Of a DNA stretch of 24,238 nucleotides, positions 1-8,024 are shown piece after piece (within the stretch, counting starts at the first letter, position 1; each line of letters opens with the position of its first letter). Origin of the DNA: Coemansia sp. RSA 1804 (taxonomy: Eukaryota > Kickxellomycota > Kickxellomycetes > Kickxellales > Kickxellaceae); contig JANBTH010000240.1 in the NCBI GenBank assembly GCA_027578815.1, positions 1 to 24,238 of the forward strand. Direction: 5' to 3'. The notes under the pieces are model-generated. The model was given only the letters and a program-made list of their open reading frames with translations. It was not told the DNA's origin and did no database searches. A program made the translations under genes and the position numbers.

Positions 1-207
1 TTTGTCATGTAAAGCGTTGATGTGTCTAATTTTAAAGATCTGCTCTGTTCTGAACCATCTTGTTATTTGACTAAACTGCCGGCAACTAAGATATAAATTG
101 CAATGGTTGCACCAGTAATGATTTTCTTATTTTATCCACATATCTTTGAAAATTAGTATCCACATGAATCCAGCTATTTCTTTAGCATTGTTCAGACATT
201 AATGCGA

Positions 208-213
208 TTTATT
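208..213 (-). terminator. Poly(A) signal for the dynactin p25 gene
   Basis: AATAAA on the minus strand, 23 nt beyond the stop codon at 236. The remaining left edge, 1-207, is AT-rich and I see no gene in it. Confidence 0.55.
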
Positions 214-235
214 AATTATAGCAGTGTAGAATATG

Positions 236-802
236 TTAGGCCGGAACAAACTTTGCATACTTGTCCTTGGACTGGGCTTCAAAGATCTCCTGCGTCGACT
301 CGGGAAGCTGGGCAACAACCTTGGCAGGGGGGCCGCCAGAAACGACCGAGAAGGGAGGAACCACGGTGTTTGGAGCAATAACAGCACCGTCCTCAATAAG
401 ACAGCAGTCCCTGATGATAGCAAACCTGCCAACAATGCAGTTTCTGCCAATCTTGACAAACGAGCCAATAGACGCAGCCTCGACTATGGTGTTCTGGCCA
501 ATATCCACATGGTCGCCTATTTTGAGCGGATAGTAGCTGAACACGCCCTTGTACGTCTTGTAGGGGGGCCGGAGAACAGAGCTCTCGCCCAGTGAGCAAA
601 ACCTGCCGATTAATACTGATGCTTGGTGGCTGGGGCCCGCGCGCCGTAGGTCCCCGCGGATCGTGCATTTGCTGTGGACTATTGTCTTGCCCCCGAGAAC
701 TATGTTCTGGCTTCCGGAAATAAGCGACCGGCGGCTGACCTTGTTGCCGGTATCGGTTTCTATGAATTCGCTGCGCTTGTAGGTTGTGTATTCGGGCTCC
801 AT
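236..802 (-). CDS. DCTN5: Dynactin subunit 5 (p25)
   Basis: The product is the p25 subunit of the dynactin pointed-end complex, which helps dynein capture cargo such as early endosomes. The 188-residue protein opens with a segment closely matching animal p25 (TGNKVSRRSLISGSQNIVL, then GKTIVHSKCTIRGDL). It continues with hexapeptide-type left-handed beta-helix turns (IGDHVDIGQNTIVEAASIGS, VKIGRNCIVG) and ends with the family-typical VVPPFSVVSGGPPAK and a short acidic/aromatic tail. The usual family length is about 180-190 residues. The reading frame stays open 26 codons further upstream, but homology begins at the ATG at 800-802, so that start is chosen. No intron is needed. The gene diverges from EIF3K across 425 bp. 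Identification is by remembered family similarity and is strong. Confidence 0.95.
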   Translation of the reverse strand: MEPEYTTYKRSEFIETDTGNKVSRRSLISGSQNIVLGGKTIVHSKCTIRGDLRRAGPSHQASVLIGRFCSLGESSVLRPPYKTYKGVFSYYPLKIGDHVDIGQNTIVEAASIGSFVKIGRNCIVGRFAIIRDCCLIEDGAVIAPNTVVPPFSVVSGGPPAKVVAQLPESTQEIFEAQSKDKYAKFVPA

Positions 803-1227
803 TCTCGTTGAATTTGTATTGTATGCGATGCAGTAAAGAATGTCCGTGTGATTGCAGAAGAAATAAGAAAAATAGTACAAGGCACAAGAAACAAGAAGAG
901 GAACTGTCAGTGTGAAGAGGGCTTGTGCTCTTGGACTTACTTACTAAACAACCTGATCTGCTAATGACAAGCGAGCCGAGTCGCAAACCCAGTCTTGTGG
1001 GTTTTAAAAAATTTACACAGTTGAGGAAAAATATAAAGAGATGGCAGTTCTAATCCCCTACTTCCCCATTAAAACCACAAAGTCTTTTCAAGAAATTCGT
1101 TAAATTGGAGAATTCAGCTTACTTTTTTTTTCAACACTGCTTTCTCTCTTTTCTTTCACTTTTCTTTGCATTGCCGATTAGCTTCTTATACTTGTTCGCT
1201 TTATTATATTCAAACCAAAAGGATAAA
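803..1227. promoter_or_regulatory. Divergent promoter, DCTN5 / EIF3K
   Basis: This 425-bp gap lies between two start codons pointing away from each other and must hold both promoters. The EIF3K side has a TATAAA at 1032-1037, about 190 bp before its ATG, and a long pyrimidine-rich leader (about 1125-1200). CT-rich leaders are common in front of fungal translation-factor genes. No other coding sequence is supported. Confidence 0.5.
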
Positions 1228-1932
1228 ATGGCCACCACTTCCTTCGATCGTCCATCAACACGACCAGATGAAATCCACGCTCTTCTGACAGGAGTAGAGC
1301 GGTACAATCCGCAAAAGGCCGGGGTGCTCGAGGATTACCTGGAACGGCAGTGCGCGAATTCGGATCCGCTAAGCAACCACGATCTGATGGCGAATCTAGC
1401 GCTGCTGAAAATGTACCAGTTCAATCCGGATCTCGTGAACCTGGACGCCATCCGGTGCATCCTGGTGAAGGCGCTGATATCGCAGTCGCAGAGCGACTTC
1501 AACCTGTGTCTGTACCTGCTTTCGGACGACATCTGCAAGGACGCGTCGATCGGCAAGCTGCTTGTGCTCAGGGACTATCTCGAGGGCGCGCAGTTCGACA
1601 AGTTCTGGAAGGAGATCTATGGCGCTGAGGATGACGACGAGGGCTCGGTTGTCGACGATATCGCTGGGTTTGACAGCGGATTGCGCAGACTGATCATCGG
1701 CGAGATCACCAGCACGTACCAGACGGTTGCGGTGAAGGCGGTTGAGACGATGGTCAGCCTGAACGAGGAGGCCGTGCTGCGTCTGTGCAAGGAGTACAAC
1801 TGGCCTGTCGACGGTAACGGCATTATCACGCTGCCGCTCAAGAGCGAGAACAAGGCCAAGAACACTGTTATCAAGGAAAACGTCAAGTTCGAGCAGCTCA
1901 CCAAGATCATCTCGGCCGCCAACGGCATCTGA
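1228..1932 (+). CDS. EIF3K: Translation initiation factor eIF3 subunit k
   Basis: This is subunit k of eIF3, the scaffold that loads the 43S pre-initiation complex onto mRNA; k and l form a peripheral, non-essential module. The 234-residue protein starts with a family-typical segment (RPDEIHALLTGVERYNPQK...LEDYLERQC) and continues with NLALLKMYQFNPD and the helical-repeat plus winged-helix (PCI/CSN8-like) architecture. The human protein is 218 residues. The ATG at 1228 has a good context (AAAATGGCC) and homology starts a few residues later. The frame is open further upstream, to 1105, but with no ATG. The gene converges on MAD1 with only 79 bp between stop codons. Identification is confident from several conserved blocks. 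Confidence 0.95.
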   Translation: MATTSFDRPSTRPDEIHALLTGVERYNPQKAGVLEDYLERQCANSDPLSNHDLMANLALLKMYQFNPDLVNLDAIRCILVKALISQSQSDFNLCLYLLSDDICKDASIGKLLVLRDYLEGAQFDKFWKEIYGAEDDDEGSVVDDIAGFDSGLRRLIIGEITSTYQTVAVKAVETMVSLNEEAVLRLCKEYNWPVDGNGIITLPLKSENKAKNTVIKENVKFEQLTKIISAANGI

Positions 1933-1948
1933 GCCCACCTTATATCGT

Positions 1949-1954
1949 TTTATT
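1949..1954 (-). terminator. Poly(A) signal for MAD1
   Basis: AATAAA on the minus strand, about 57 nt past the MAD1 stop at 2012. It lies to the left of the EIF3K signal, so the two mRNAs should overlap at their 3' ends. Confidence 0.5.
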
Positions 1955-1984
1955 TTAGCCCCAACGTATAAATGACATGTTTAA

Positions 1985-1990
1985 AATAAA
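1985..1990 (+). terminator. Poly(A) signal for EIF3K
   Basis: AATAAA located 52 nt after the EIF3K stop and only about 20 nt before the stop codon of the convergent MAD1 gene. Confidence 0.6.
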
Positions 1991-2011
1991 GAGGGAAGCC
2001 GAGACATAGGC

Positions 2012-4825
2012 TTACTGCGAATGCGGCGGCTGGTCCAAGCGCGCCTCAAAGCCCTGCAGCGTGATGGTTGCCAAGAAGCCAGGGATGCTGCCGCGCTCCT
2101 GGACCCAGTAGCGGATATCGTTGGCCAGACTCTGGAGATACGGCTTGCTGCCGCCGCCAGTCAGCTGCATGACGCCGTGGTTGCCTTCGCCGCTGGTAAA
2201 CACAAAGCTCTGGTCAACCTCCGCCGCATACGTCGAGGTGAAGCGCACGCTGCCGTTGGCCAGAAAGTCCACGCGGTAGCCGAGAATCAGATAAACAACT
2301 TCGCGCAGCTCCGCCGCCTTCTTCTTCCACTCCTTCTTGTATCTGCTGATCAGCTTGACCGAGTCCTCCAGCTGCCTTGTCAGACTCGTGTTCTCGGTGC
2401 GCAGATTGTCAATCGTGTGGAAGAACGGCGAACTTGCCTCTGCGTCCGCCACTCGCTCCTCCTCCTCCTCCTCCTCCTCCTCCTCCTTATTCTCCTCGGG
2501 CCTCCCTCGCTGCTGCTCCAGCTGGCGGATCCGCTCCACCAGGGCTTCGTTCTCAGCCGTCGCGGCCTTCAGCTTCTCAGAGCGGATCGCATAGTCCTGT
2601 GCTGCGGGGTTGTCAATAAGCTGCAGAATGCGCGTGGTCCGCGGGTTGTATCCAAGCCCCGCGCCCACCTGGTGCTCCAGCCGCGCCGTCTCCTTCTCCA
2701 GCGCATCATAGCGCTCGCCCAGACGCCGGTGCTCCTCGCGGAGTCCGTCGAGTTCGCGCTGCTTGGCCTCTGCGTCCTCGCGGTATCCCTGCAGCAGCGA
2801 CGCCGACGCCGTCGCCAGACTGCCGTGGCCGGTCTCGACTCGAGCATCAACAGAGCGCGGAGAGCTGGTTGTGGCAGCGGAAGATCCACCGGTCGATTCG
2901 AGCGATGCGATCCACGCGCGCTGCTCGTCAATGAACCGCTCGAGCTGCTCGATGCGAGCCGCCTTCTGGCGGTCGTAGTTGCCGCCCATGAGCGAGTCCT
3001 CTTCACGGTCGTACGAGTGCAGCTGGGTGCGCAGGAACTCGGCCTCGCGCACAGCGTGCTGTCTCGACGCATCGAGCTTGATGGCGCGGGTTCTTTCTGC
3101 GGCCATCTCGCTCTCGAGTCGCGCGCACTCGCGCTTGCATGTCTTCGCTTCTTCGGCAATCCGCTGTAGCTGCAGATCGTCCGAGTCCCTGGCGTCCTGC
3201 AGGGCCTGGAGCTTGGTTTCCAGCAGCTGGATCCTGTTCTTCTGCGTGGTCATCGTCTTGGCTGCGGCAAACGGCGAGCACGGCGCATGCTGCTGTCCTC
3301 CGGGCTGCTGCACCTGTTGCGGGTTCTCCCCGAACACGCGGTCCCATTGCTCGCGCTCCTGCTGCAGCGCAGCGAACCGCGCCTCCGCCTCCGCATGCTC
3401 TTCCTGCTGCTTCTCAAGCCTGTCGACCTTGGCCTGCAGCGACCGAGCCAGCTCGTGCTCGCGCTCGTATTTTGTGCTGACATCGACCAGCGCATGGAGC
3501 TTGCTGCGTAGCTGGCTGTTTTGCTGCTCGACGGCCTTGATGTAGTCGCACTGCTCGCGCAGATCGCGCTCCAGACAAGCGGTACGCTCACGCAGCGGCA
3601 CAACATCAGCGGCATTGGCAGCATCGGCATTATCCCCGCTTGCTTCGCTTCCGGAGAGCGCCGTCCGAAGACGGAGCTGCAGCTCGGCAATATCCTGGTC
3701 CTTCACACGCAGCTCACGCCTCATCGAGTCCGCAATGTACTGCAACGACACAGCGTCGACCGAGGCTTCATCGGACGGGCGGCTCTTCTCCTCCGCCAAA
3801 CCCTGGAGCTCAGCAACCGTGCGCTCGGCCCTGGCCAGCCTGGTATGCAGGTCGTCGGTGGTATCCAGGTGCTCCGCCTTAAGCCGCCGCATAGCACGAT
3901 GCGCGTCATCCAGACGCTGCTCAAGCTCCCGCGCAGCATCGGCCATCTTGTCGATTCGCGCCTCGTACGACGACCGCTGCGCCGCCATCTCGCGCTCCAC
4001 CGCGCGTCGCTGCTCCGCAAGCTGCTCTTCCTGCTCGAATAGCCATCTGCGGTCGCGCTCCAGCTTTTCCACCCGCTTGGTCTGCGCCGCCAAATCAGCC
4101 TCCAGACGCTGCTGTGCGCGCCGCGCATCCACGCGCTCGTTCTCCCGGTCCGTTTCCAGCTGCCGCAGCTCAAACCGCGCCCGCTCTGTCTCCCTGTGAG
4201 CTGTCTCTAGTTTGCCGAGATACTCGCTCTCCTTGCACGCCGACTCCAGGATACTGCGGGCCGGAGACGGCTGTTGTTGAACTGAAGACACATTGTTATC
4301 GCCTGTGCTGCCATTTCCTCCCATCTCACGACGCGCCAACAGTGTTCTGGCCCCGCTCAGCGGCGAGATATGCGCAAACAGTCTCTGCGGCCGCATCATC
4401 AGCGTATCAAGCAGCGACGGTGTAGCAGCAGCAGCAGCAGCGCTGTCGTTTCGGCGGCCCAAGACAGTAGCCGCCGACTGTCGGATAGGTGTTTCGAGAG
4501 CAAGCGACCACGATGCAGATGCAGCATCCGCCGATGTTGCTGCACTCGGGCTATCGTCAACCAATTGGCGCTTGGTGCCGCGTGCCCCTCCTCTTCCTCC
4601 TCCTCCGCCCGTCGCTGCTAGTGTCAATGGTACGCGCTCGGTAATGCTCTGGAGTCGGGACCGAATCACGGTGGATGGCGGCACTTCATTCGCCGAGTAG
4701 TTGCGATTGAATTGGGGTGCGCGTGAACGCGTTGGCATTGTGGAATGCGATACCCCTACGGCTGCCGCTGCCGCCGTGGGCGTTGTCGCCGTTTGCCTCT
4801 TTGCCGGCCGGGCGGACGGTTGCAT
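2012..4825 (-). CDS. MAD1: Spindle assembly checkpoint protein Mad1
   Basis: Mad1 recruits Mad2 to unattached kinetochores and templates the mitotic checkpoint complex. The 937-residue protein has a basic, disordered N-terminus rich in Ala, Ser and Thr (1 to about 190). A long coiled coil (about 190-780) is rich in Glu, Arg, Gln and Leu. A Mad2-interaction-like motif (RILQLIDNP, 732-740) precedes a compact C-terminal RWD-like domain (about 828-930: LREVVYLILGYRVDF, FTSTYAAE, ending SIPGFLATITLQGF). That domain order matches Mad1. Yeast and human Mad1 are about 720-750 residues, so this one is long, mostly at the N-terminus. Residues 781-790 are a run of ten Glu encoded by a pure CTC/GAG repeat. 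The human Bub1-binding RLK position reads RYK here (828-830). The first ATG is used; Met30 is an alternative. Confidence 0.92.
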   Translation of the reverse strand: MQPSARPAKRQTATTPTAAAAAVGVSHSTMPTRSRAPQFNRNYSANEVPPSTVIRSRLQSITERVPLTLAATGGGGGRGGARGTKRQLVDDSPSAATSADAASASWSLALETPIRQSAATVLGRRNDSAAAAAATPSLLDTLMMRPQRLFAHISPLSGARTLLARREMGGNGSTGDNNVSSVQQQPSPARSILESACKESEYLGKLETAHRETERARFELRQLETDRENERVDARRAQQRLEADLAAQTKRVEKLERDRRWLFEQEEQLAEQRRAVEREMAAQRSSYEARIDKMADAARELEQRLDDAHRAMRRLKAEHLDTTDDLHTRLARAERTVAELQGLAEEKSRPSDEASVDAVSLQYIADSMRRELRVKDQDIAELQLRLRTALSGSEASGDNADAANAADVVPLRERTACLERDLREQCDYIKAVEQQNSQLRSKLHALVDVSTKYEREHELARSLQAKVDRLEKQQEEHAEAEARFAALQQEREQWDRVFGENPQQVQQPGGQQHAPCSPFAAAKTMTTQKNRIQLLETKLQALQDARDSDDLQLQRIAEEAKTCKRECARLESEMAAERTRAIKLDASRQHAVREAEFLRTQLHSYDREEDSLMGGNYDRQKAARIEQLERFIDEQRAWIASLESTGGSSAATTSSPRSVDARVETGHGSLATASASLLQGYREDAEAKQRELDGLREEHRRLGERYDALEKETARLEHQVGAGLGYNPRTTRILQLIDNPAAQDYAIRSEKLKAATAENEALVERIRQLEQQRGRPEENKEEEEEEEEEERVADAEASSPFFHTIDNLRTENTSLTRQLEDSVKLISRYKKEWKKKAAELREVVYLILGYRVDFLANGSVRFTSTYAAEVDQSFVFTSGEGNHGVMQLTGGGSKPYLQSLANDIRYWVQERGSIPGFLATITLQGFEARLDQPPHSQ
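2456..2485. repeat. (CTC)10 / (GAG)10 coding microsatellite
   Basis: Ten perfect CTC triplets on the plus strand, read as ten Glu codons in MAD1. A likely length-variable site. Confidence 0.9.
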
Positions 4826-5123
4826 TGAGGCGTATTTGGATGTAGTAAACCACCGATTCTACAATCCAGTTTAGGCGTCTTTTAAAAGATAGTAATGAAA
4901 ATATGTTATTATGCGGCGGACATGAAAAAAGCAAATAAAAATAATTGTGGATTGATTGCGTCAATGCCAGTGAAATCCCAGTTGGCTTTGTTTTTTACTG
5001 TCTGGAAGAGGGTTTGATCGGGGGTGGTTGGTGACTTTATTTAGCATTGATTCTTGTTCTCTTCTTCCTCTTCTTTTTCCTTGGCTTTAACATATATTTC
5101 CTTATTACGCCTTTCAACGCAGA
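4826..5123. promoter_or_regulatory. Divergent promoter, MAD1 / CCDC124
   Basis: A 298-bp gap between two outward-facing start codons. The CCDC124 side has a CT-rich tract (about 5054-5085) just before the ATG. No strong TATA box was identified. Confidence 0.45.
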
Positions 5124-6001
5124 ATGCCAAAGAAATTCACCGGTGAAAACAGCAGAGGTAAGCGCTGTCGTGTAGTTTCCAACAGAGCTAGTGTTCCTTA
5201 GTTTGCATTCCTACTTTTTTTACACCACATACTTACCTCCTCTCTATTCCTCCCGCTTTTTCGCCACCCGGTATTGTAGCCACAAAGGCCAAGCAGATAA
5301 AGGACGAGGCAAAGGCCGTGAAGGATGCGGCGGTAAGGGCAGATAAGGAAGCCAAGGAGTCCGAGCAATGGGCGGTTGGGTCCAAGAAGGGCGGCAAGGC
5401 CGAGGAGAAGGCAGCCAAGCGACAGGAGCAGCTGGCACGCAAGCGGGAGATCGAGCAGGAGCTGGAGAAAGAGGACAAAGCAAACAAGACAACGAAGCCA
5501 GCCAAGGGACTGCCCAAACCAAAGACGCCGGCCCAACGGGCATCTGCGCGCGGAACAAAGAAGGCCGAGGAGAAGGAGCAGCAGATTGCGGCGGCCGAGC
5601 AGGAGAACAAGGAGATCGAGTCGTTTGCCGCCTCGAATCTTGATGACGCGCTCAACCTGATGGACTCGCTGAACGAGCCATCGTCATCGGCGCCTTCGGG
5701 TCCCACTTCCGGCGGCACCGCCAGTCTGGGCGGAGCAGCGGCGCTGGTGGACCGCCATCCGGAGAGACGCGCTAAGGCTGCGTATAAGCTGTTTCTGGAC
5801 CGCGAAATCCCCAGAATGCGCGAGGAAAACCCCGCCCTCCGGCTGTCCAAGATACGCGATCTTCTGTGGAAAGAGTGGCAGAAGTCGCCCGAGAATCCGC
5901 TCAATGTCAGCCGCGTTGCCCACAACGCCTCCCAGGCGGAGGTTGATGCCATTATTGAGGAGGAGCGCAAGAAAATCCAGGACAGCCTGCGGATCAAGTA
6001 G
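5124..6001 (+). CDS. CCDC124: CCDC124/Lso2-type ribosome-associated protein, two exons
   Basis: CCDC124 and its relative Lso2 bind vacant or recovering ribosomes; the wider family is cytoplasmic. Exon 1 is 5124-5157 and exon 2 is 5280-6001, joined over a GT...AG intron with the codon for residue 12 split after its first base. The joined frame gives 251 residues. It starts MPKKFTGENSR, matching the CCDC124 N-terminus. A highly charged Lys/Glu/Ala coiled coil follows (about 15-120), then a Ser/Gly linker. The conserved C-terminal domain begins DRHPERRAKAA and contains REENPALRLSKIRDLLWKEW and SPENPLN. Without the intron the frame would have to begin at a GTG (5318) and lose the conserved N-terminus, so the spliced model is preferred. 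Human CCDC124 is about 223 residues. Confidence 0.93.
5158..5279 (+). other. Spliceosomal intron in CCDC124
   Basis: A 122-nt intron with donor GTAAGC and acceptor TTGTAG. Removing it joins the conserved MPKKF N-terminus in frame to the coiled coil. It is the only intron in the window that a conserved protein requires. Confidence 0.9.
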
Positions 6002-6032
6002 TAGTCAGGCTACTCCTCGATTATGTTGTGCA

Positions 6033-6042
6033 AATAAATAAA
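6033..6042 (+). terminator. Overlapping poly(A) signals for CCDC124
   Basis: Two overlapping AATAAA hexamers (6033-6038, 6037-6042), 31 nt past the stop codon. Confidence 0.6.
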
Positions 6043-6517
6043 ATTCTGTTCAGGCGGTATCAGGCTTGCTGGCGAGGATTCTTGAACTTTTTAGAAAGGA
6101 AAATAGAATACCCAAAGTCGGAAACTCCGGACATACACATTTCCAAAAAGAAAACAGCCCAGGTTTCTGGATGTCAAAAAGGCCACAACTAATCTCACCA
6201 TTTCCAAAAAAACTGGCTAACAAAAGAGAGGGTGAAATAGTTTCAATATTATAGGCAGTCCAGTACAGAATATCCAATATGAAAATTATATGCCTACTCT
6301 ATTCTTTTTTGTTGTTCGGACAATGCGTCTAAATTAGAACAGACATTTCTATTGTTTCTCGCTATCATTTTTAATGCATGTGATTAAAGCAAATGACTGC
6401 TCTAACCCCAATATGATTCAGTTTTAAGTAAGTTCATCCACACATCCAGTTATCTCGGAATTGCCATTGATAATAAGGTAGTAATTTTCAACTTTTAGTT
6501 GTAGCTATTGTTGAGGA

Positions 6518-6525
6518 TATATAAA
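6518..6525 (+). promoter_or_regulatory. TATA box of small-protein copy 1
   Basis: TATATAAA, 150 bp before the ATG. It is followed immediately by CGCCAGCATTTG, which is identical at copy 2. Confidence 0.7.
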
Positions 6526-6667
6526 CGCCAGCATTTGGCTGCTGTGTCTTTCTTTTTTCTCCAACAACAGAAACTTCCAAAAATAATTTTCACCCACATT
6601 TTGATTAACTCCAAGTATTAGATATTATCATTTTTTGTCATTGCAGATAGAAACCAAAAATAGAAAA

Positions 6668-6883
6668 ATGGACGCAGCTACTCAAGCTTTGGATAGTGAA
6701 ATGGCGAGTCTTGCTGATAATATTGGTAAATATCATAAATATAAACAAGGCAAGGATAAAACATTCGATGTGTATGGAACCGCTGAAGATGGTAGAATAA
6801 TAGGTAAAGCAGTGAGAAAAGAGCTTTCCCAAACTGAAGCTTATGCGCTTAATGAAGTAATGTCACATAAAAATAGTATTTAG
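6668..6883 (+). CDS. Small paralogous protein, copy 1 (71 aa), unknown family
   Basis: I do not recognise this family. The first ATG after the conserved leader is at 6668; the frame is open slightly further upstream but without an ATG. The 71 residues contain no signal peptide or membrane segment and no cysteine. They line up with the two genes downstream: an amphipathic N-terminal helix (EMASLADNIG), a predicted beta-hairpin (YHKYKQGKDKTFDVYGT), a charged loop, and a C-terminal helix starting at LSQTEA. Shared positions are Tyr, Lys, Asp, then (F/Y)DVY and a following Thr. Codons end mostly in A or T, unlike the GC-rich housekeeping neighbours. Three aligned paralogues with matching promoters make a real gene much likelier than a chance frame. 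Function is unknown. Confidence 0.78.
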   Translation: MDAATQALDSEMASLADNIGKYHKYKQGKDKTFDVYGTAEDGRIIGKAVRKELSQTEAYALNEVMSHKNSI

Positions 6884-7679
6884 ATTCTAGTGTTATGCTA
6901 ATATAATGCTTGAATGAATGACAAGGGTTAAACAGGAATAATATGCATTACAATCAACACATTGGGCGTTGATTTCAATCAGATTAGCCATGGCGGGACT
7001 TTCGGGCTAATAAATTTTTTGTTTTACAGGGTTTTTTTGTTGGATTAGCTTATATACAATAATTTGCAATTAAAAGGAATCATAAACGTGCGGTATCTGA
7101 CTTACAACTGATCACGTTAAACGTTTTAGAAAATAATGGAGTACTCAAAGCCATAACCCACATGATTTACACATGGTAAAATAAGAAACGAATTAGGCTT
7201 CTTGTGGCTTAATTTCTTTTTACAAATCTTTACTCCAAAACATTTGGTAGACAAAAATTGGTATGCTTTGTGATATCTATAAGGCTGGAAAGTGAAAAAA
7301 GCAACTGTCCCATTGTTATTTGACAAACTAGTACAGAATATTCCATATGAAAAGTATGTACCGCTGCACGGGGTTTCCCGTTTGAACAATGCACAGACAA
7401 TTAATTGACTGTCGTTTTTAATTAAATTCCTTGTTTGCTTTTTTATTTCCTTTTTTGTACTATGAAAGAGGCATGAGTTCTAATAAAAGATAATATATAG
7501 AAATTAATATACCCATTTTCATAACATGGTAATGCAGATAATTAAACAGAATGACTGTTTCAGTCCTCATTTCCCCAAAGTATATCTAATATAAACAGGT
7601 GAATGAATTTATCTAGTTTTCGAAATGGACGTTAAAAAGATTAAAAATTTATACTCTTGGTTGCAGAAATTCTTGCTGG
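6884..7679. other. AT-rich spacer between copies 1 and 2
   Basis: No gene is supported. The minus-strand open frame at 7126-7389 has no recognisable motif. From about 7328 the sequence resembles the copy 1 upstream region (CTAGTACAGAATATTCCATA, then GAACAATGC, then an AATGACTG-containing block near 7550). Confidence 0.55.
7009..7014 (+). terminator. Candidate poly(A) signal for copy 1
   Basis: AATAAA, 126 nt after the copy 1 stop, followed by T-rich sequence. Confidence 0.35.
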
Positions 7680-7687
7680 TATATAAA
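7680..7687 (+). promoter_or_regulatory. TATA box of small-protein copy 2
   Basis: TATATAAA, 144 bp before the ATG, with the same CGCCAGCATTTG following it as in copy 1. Confidence 0.7.
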
Positions 7688-7823
7688 CGCCAGCATTTGC
7701 AGCCGTATCTTGTTTTTCCTTTAACAACAGAAAACTCCAACAAACAATAGTTTTTCCTACTCCTCAATTAACCACAAGTATTGAATATTGACAGTCTCTA
7801 TTTTTGCAGATAAGATATCAAAA

Positions 7824-8024
7824 ATGAGTTCACAAGGTAGTGATAAAAGCAAAATGGAAAAATTAGCTGGGCAGCTTGGTGGTAACTACAAATATAAAAA
7901 AAACGATGATGGAACATATGATGTGTATAGAACAACTGAAGGTGGCAAATCAATGGATCGTCCCATAGGAACGGGGCTTACATATAGGCAAACCGAAATT
8001 CTTAATAGCATAATATTGGGATAA
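7824..8024 (+). CDS. Small paralogous protein, copy 2 (66 aa), unknown family
   Basis: This is the family member with the clearest core. The N-terminal helix (KMEKLAGQLG) is followed by NYKYKKNDDGTYDVYRT, then a Gly-rich loop (EGGKSMDRPIGTG), then LTYRQTEILNSII as a predicted helix. No signal peptide, membrane span or cysteine is seen. The start at 7824 (AAAAATGAGT) is the first ATG after the leader shared with copy 1. The predicted order (helix, hairpin, loop, helix) resembles small alpha/beta domains such as the bacterial DUF2188 type in general layout only; I do not claim homology. Like copy 1 it uses AT-ending codons. Confidence 0.8.
   Translation: MSSQGSDKSKMEKLAGQLGGNYKYKKNDDGTYDVYRTTEGGKSMDRPIGTGLTYRQTEILNSIILG

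Larger units (their letters stand above)
6002..6667. other. AT-rich intergenic region and promoter of small-protein copy 1
   Basis: Past the CCDC124 poly(A) signals this 666-bp stretch turns AT-rich. I see no supported gene; the short open frames near 6050-6280 resemble nothing I know. From about 6263 onward the sequence resembles the region upstream of copy 2 (AGTACAGAATAT, then ATATGAAAA, then the TATA box), so it belongs to a duplicated unit. Confidence 0.6.

Noticed and set aside
2021..3169. A 382-codon plus-strand open frame opposite MAD1
   Set aside because: It is antisense to a coiled-coil gene with strong codon bias; its Leu/Arg-rich translation has no domain. The Mad1 C-terminal domain on the minus strand is unambiguous.
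7126..7389. An 87-codon minus-strand frame in the AT-rich spacer
   Set aside because: It overlaps the duplicated upstream DNA, but its translation is not conserved in the matching copy 1 region.
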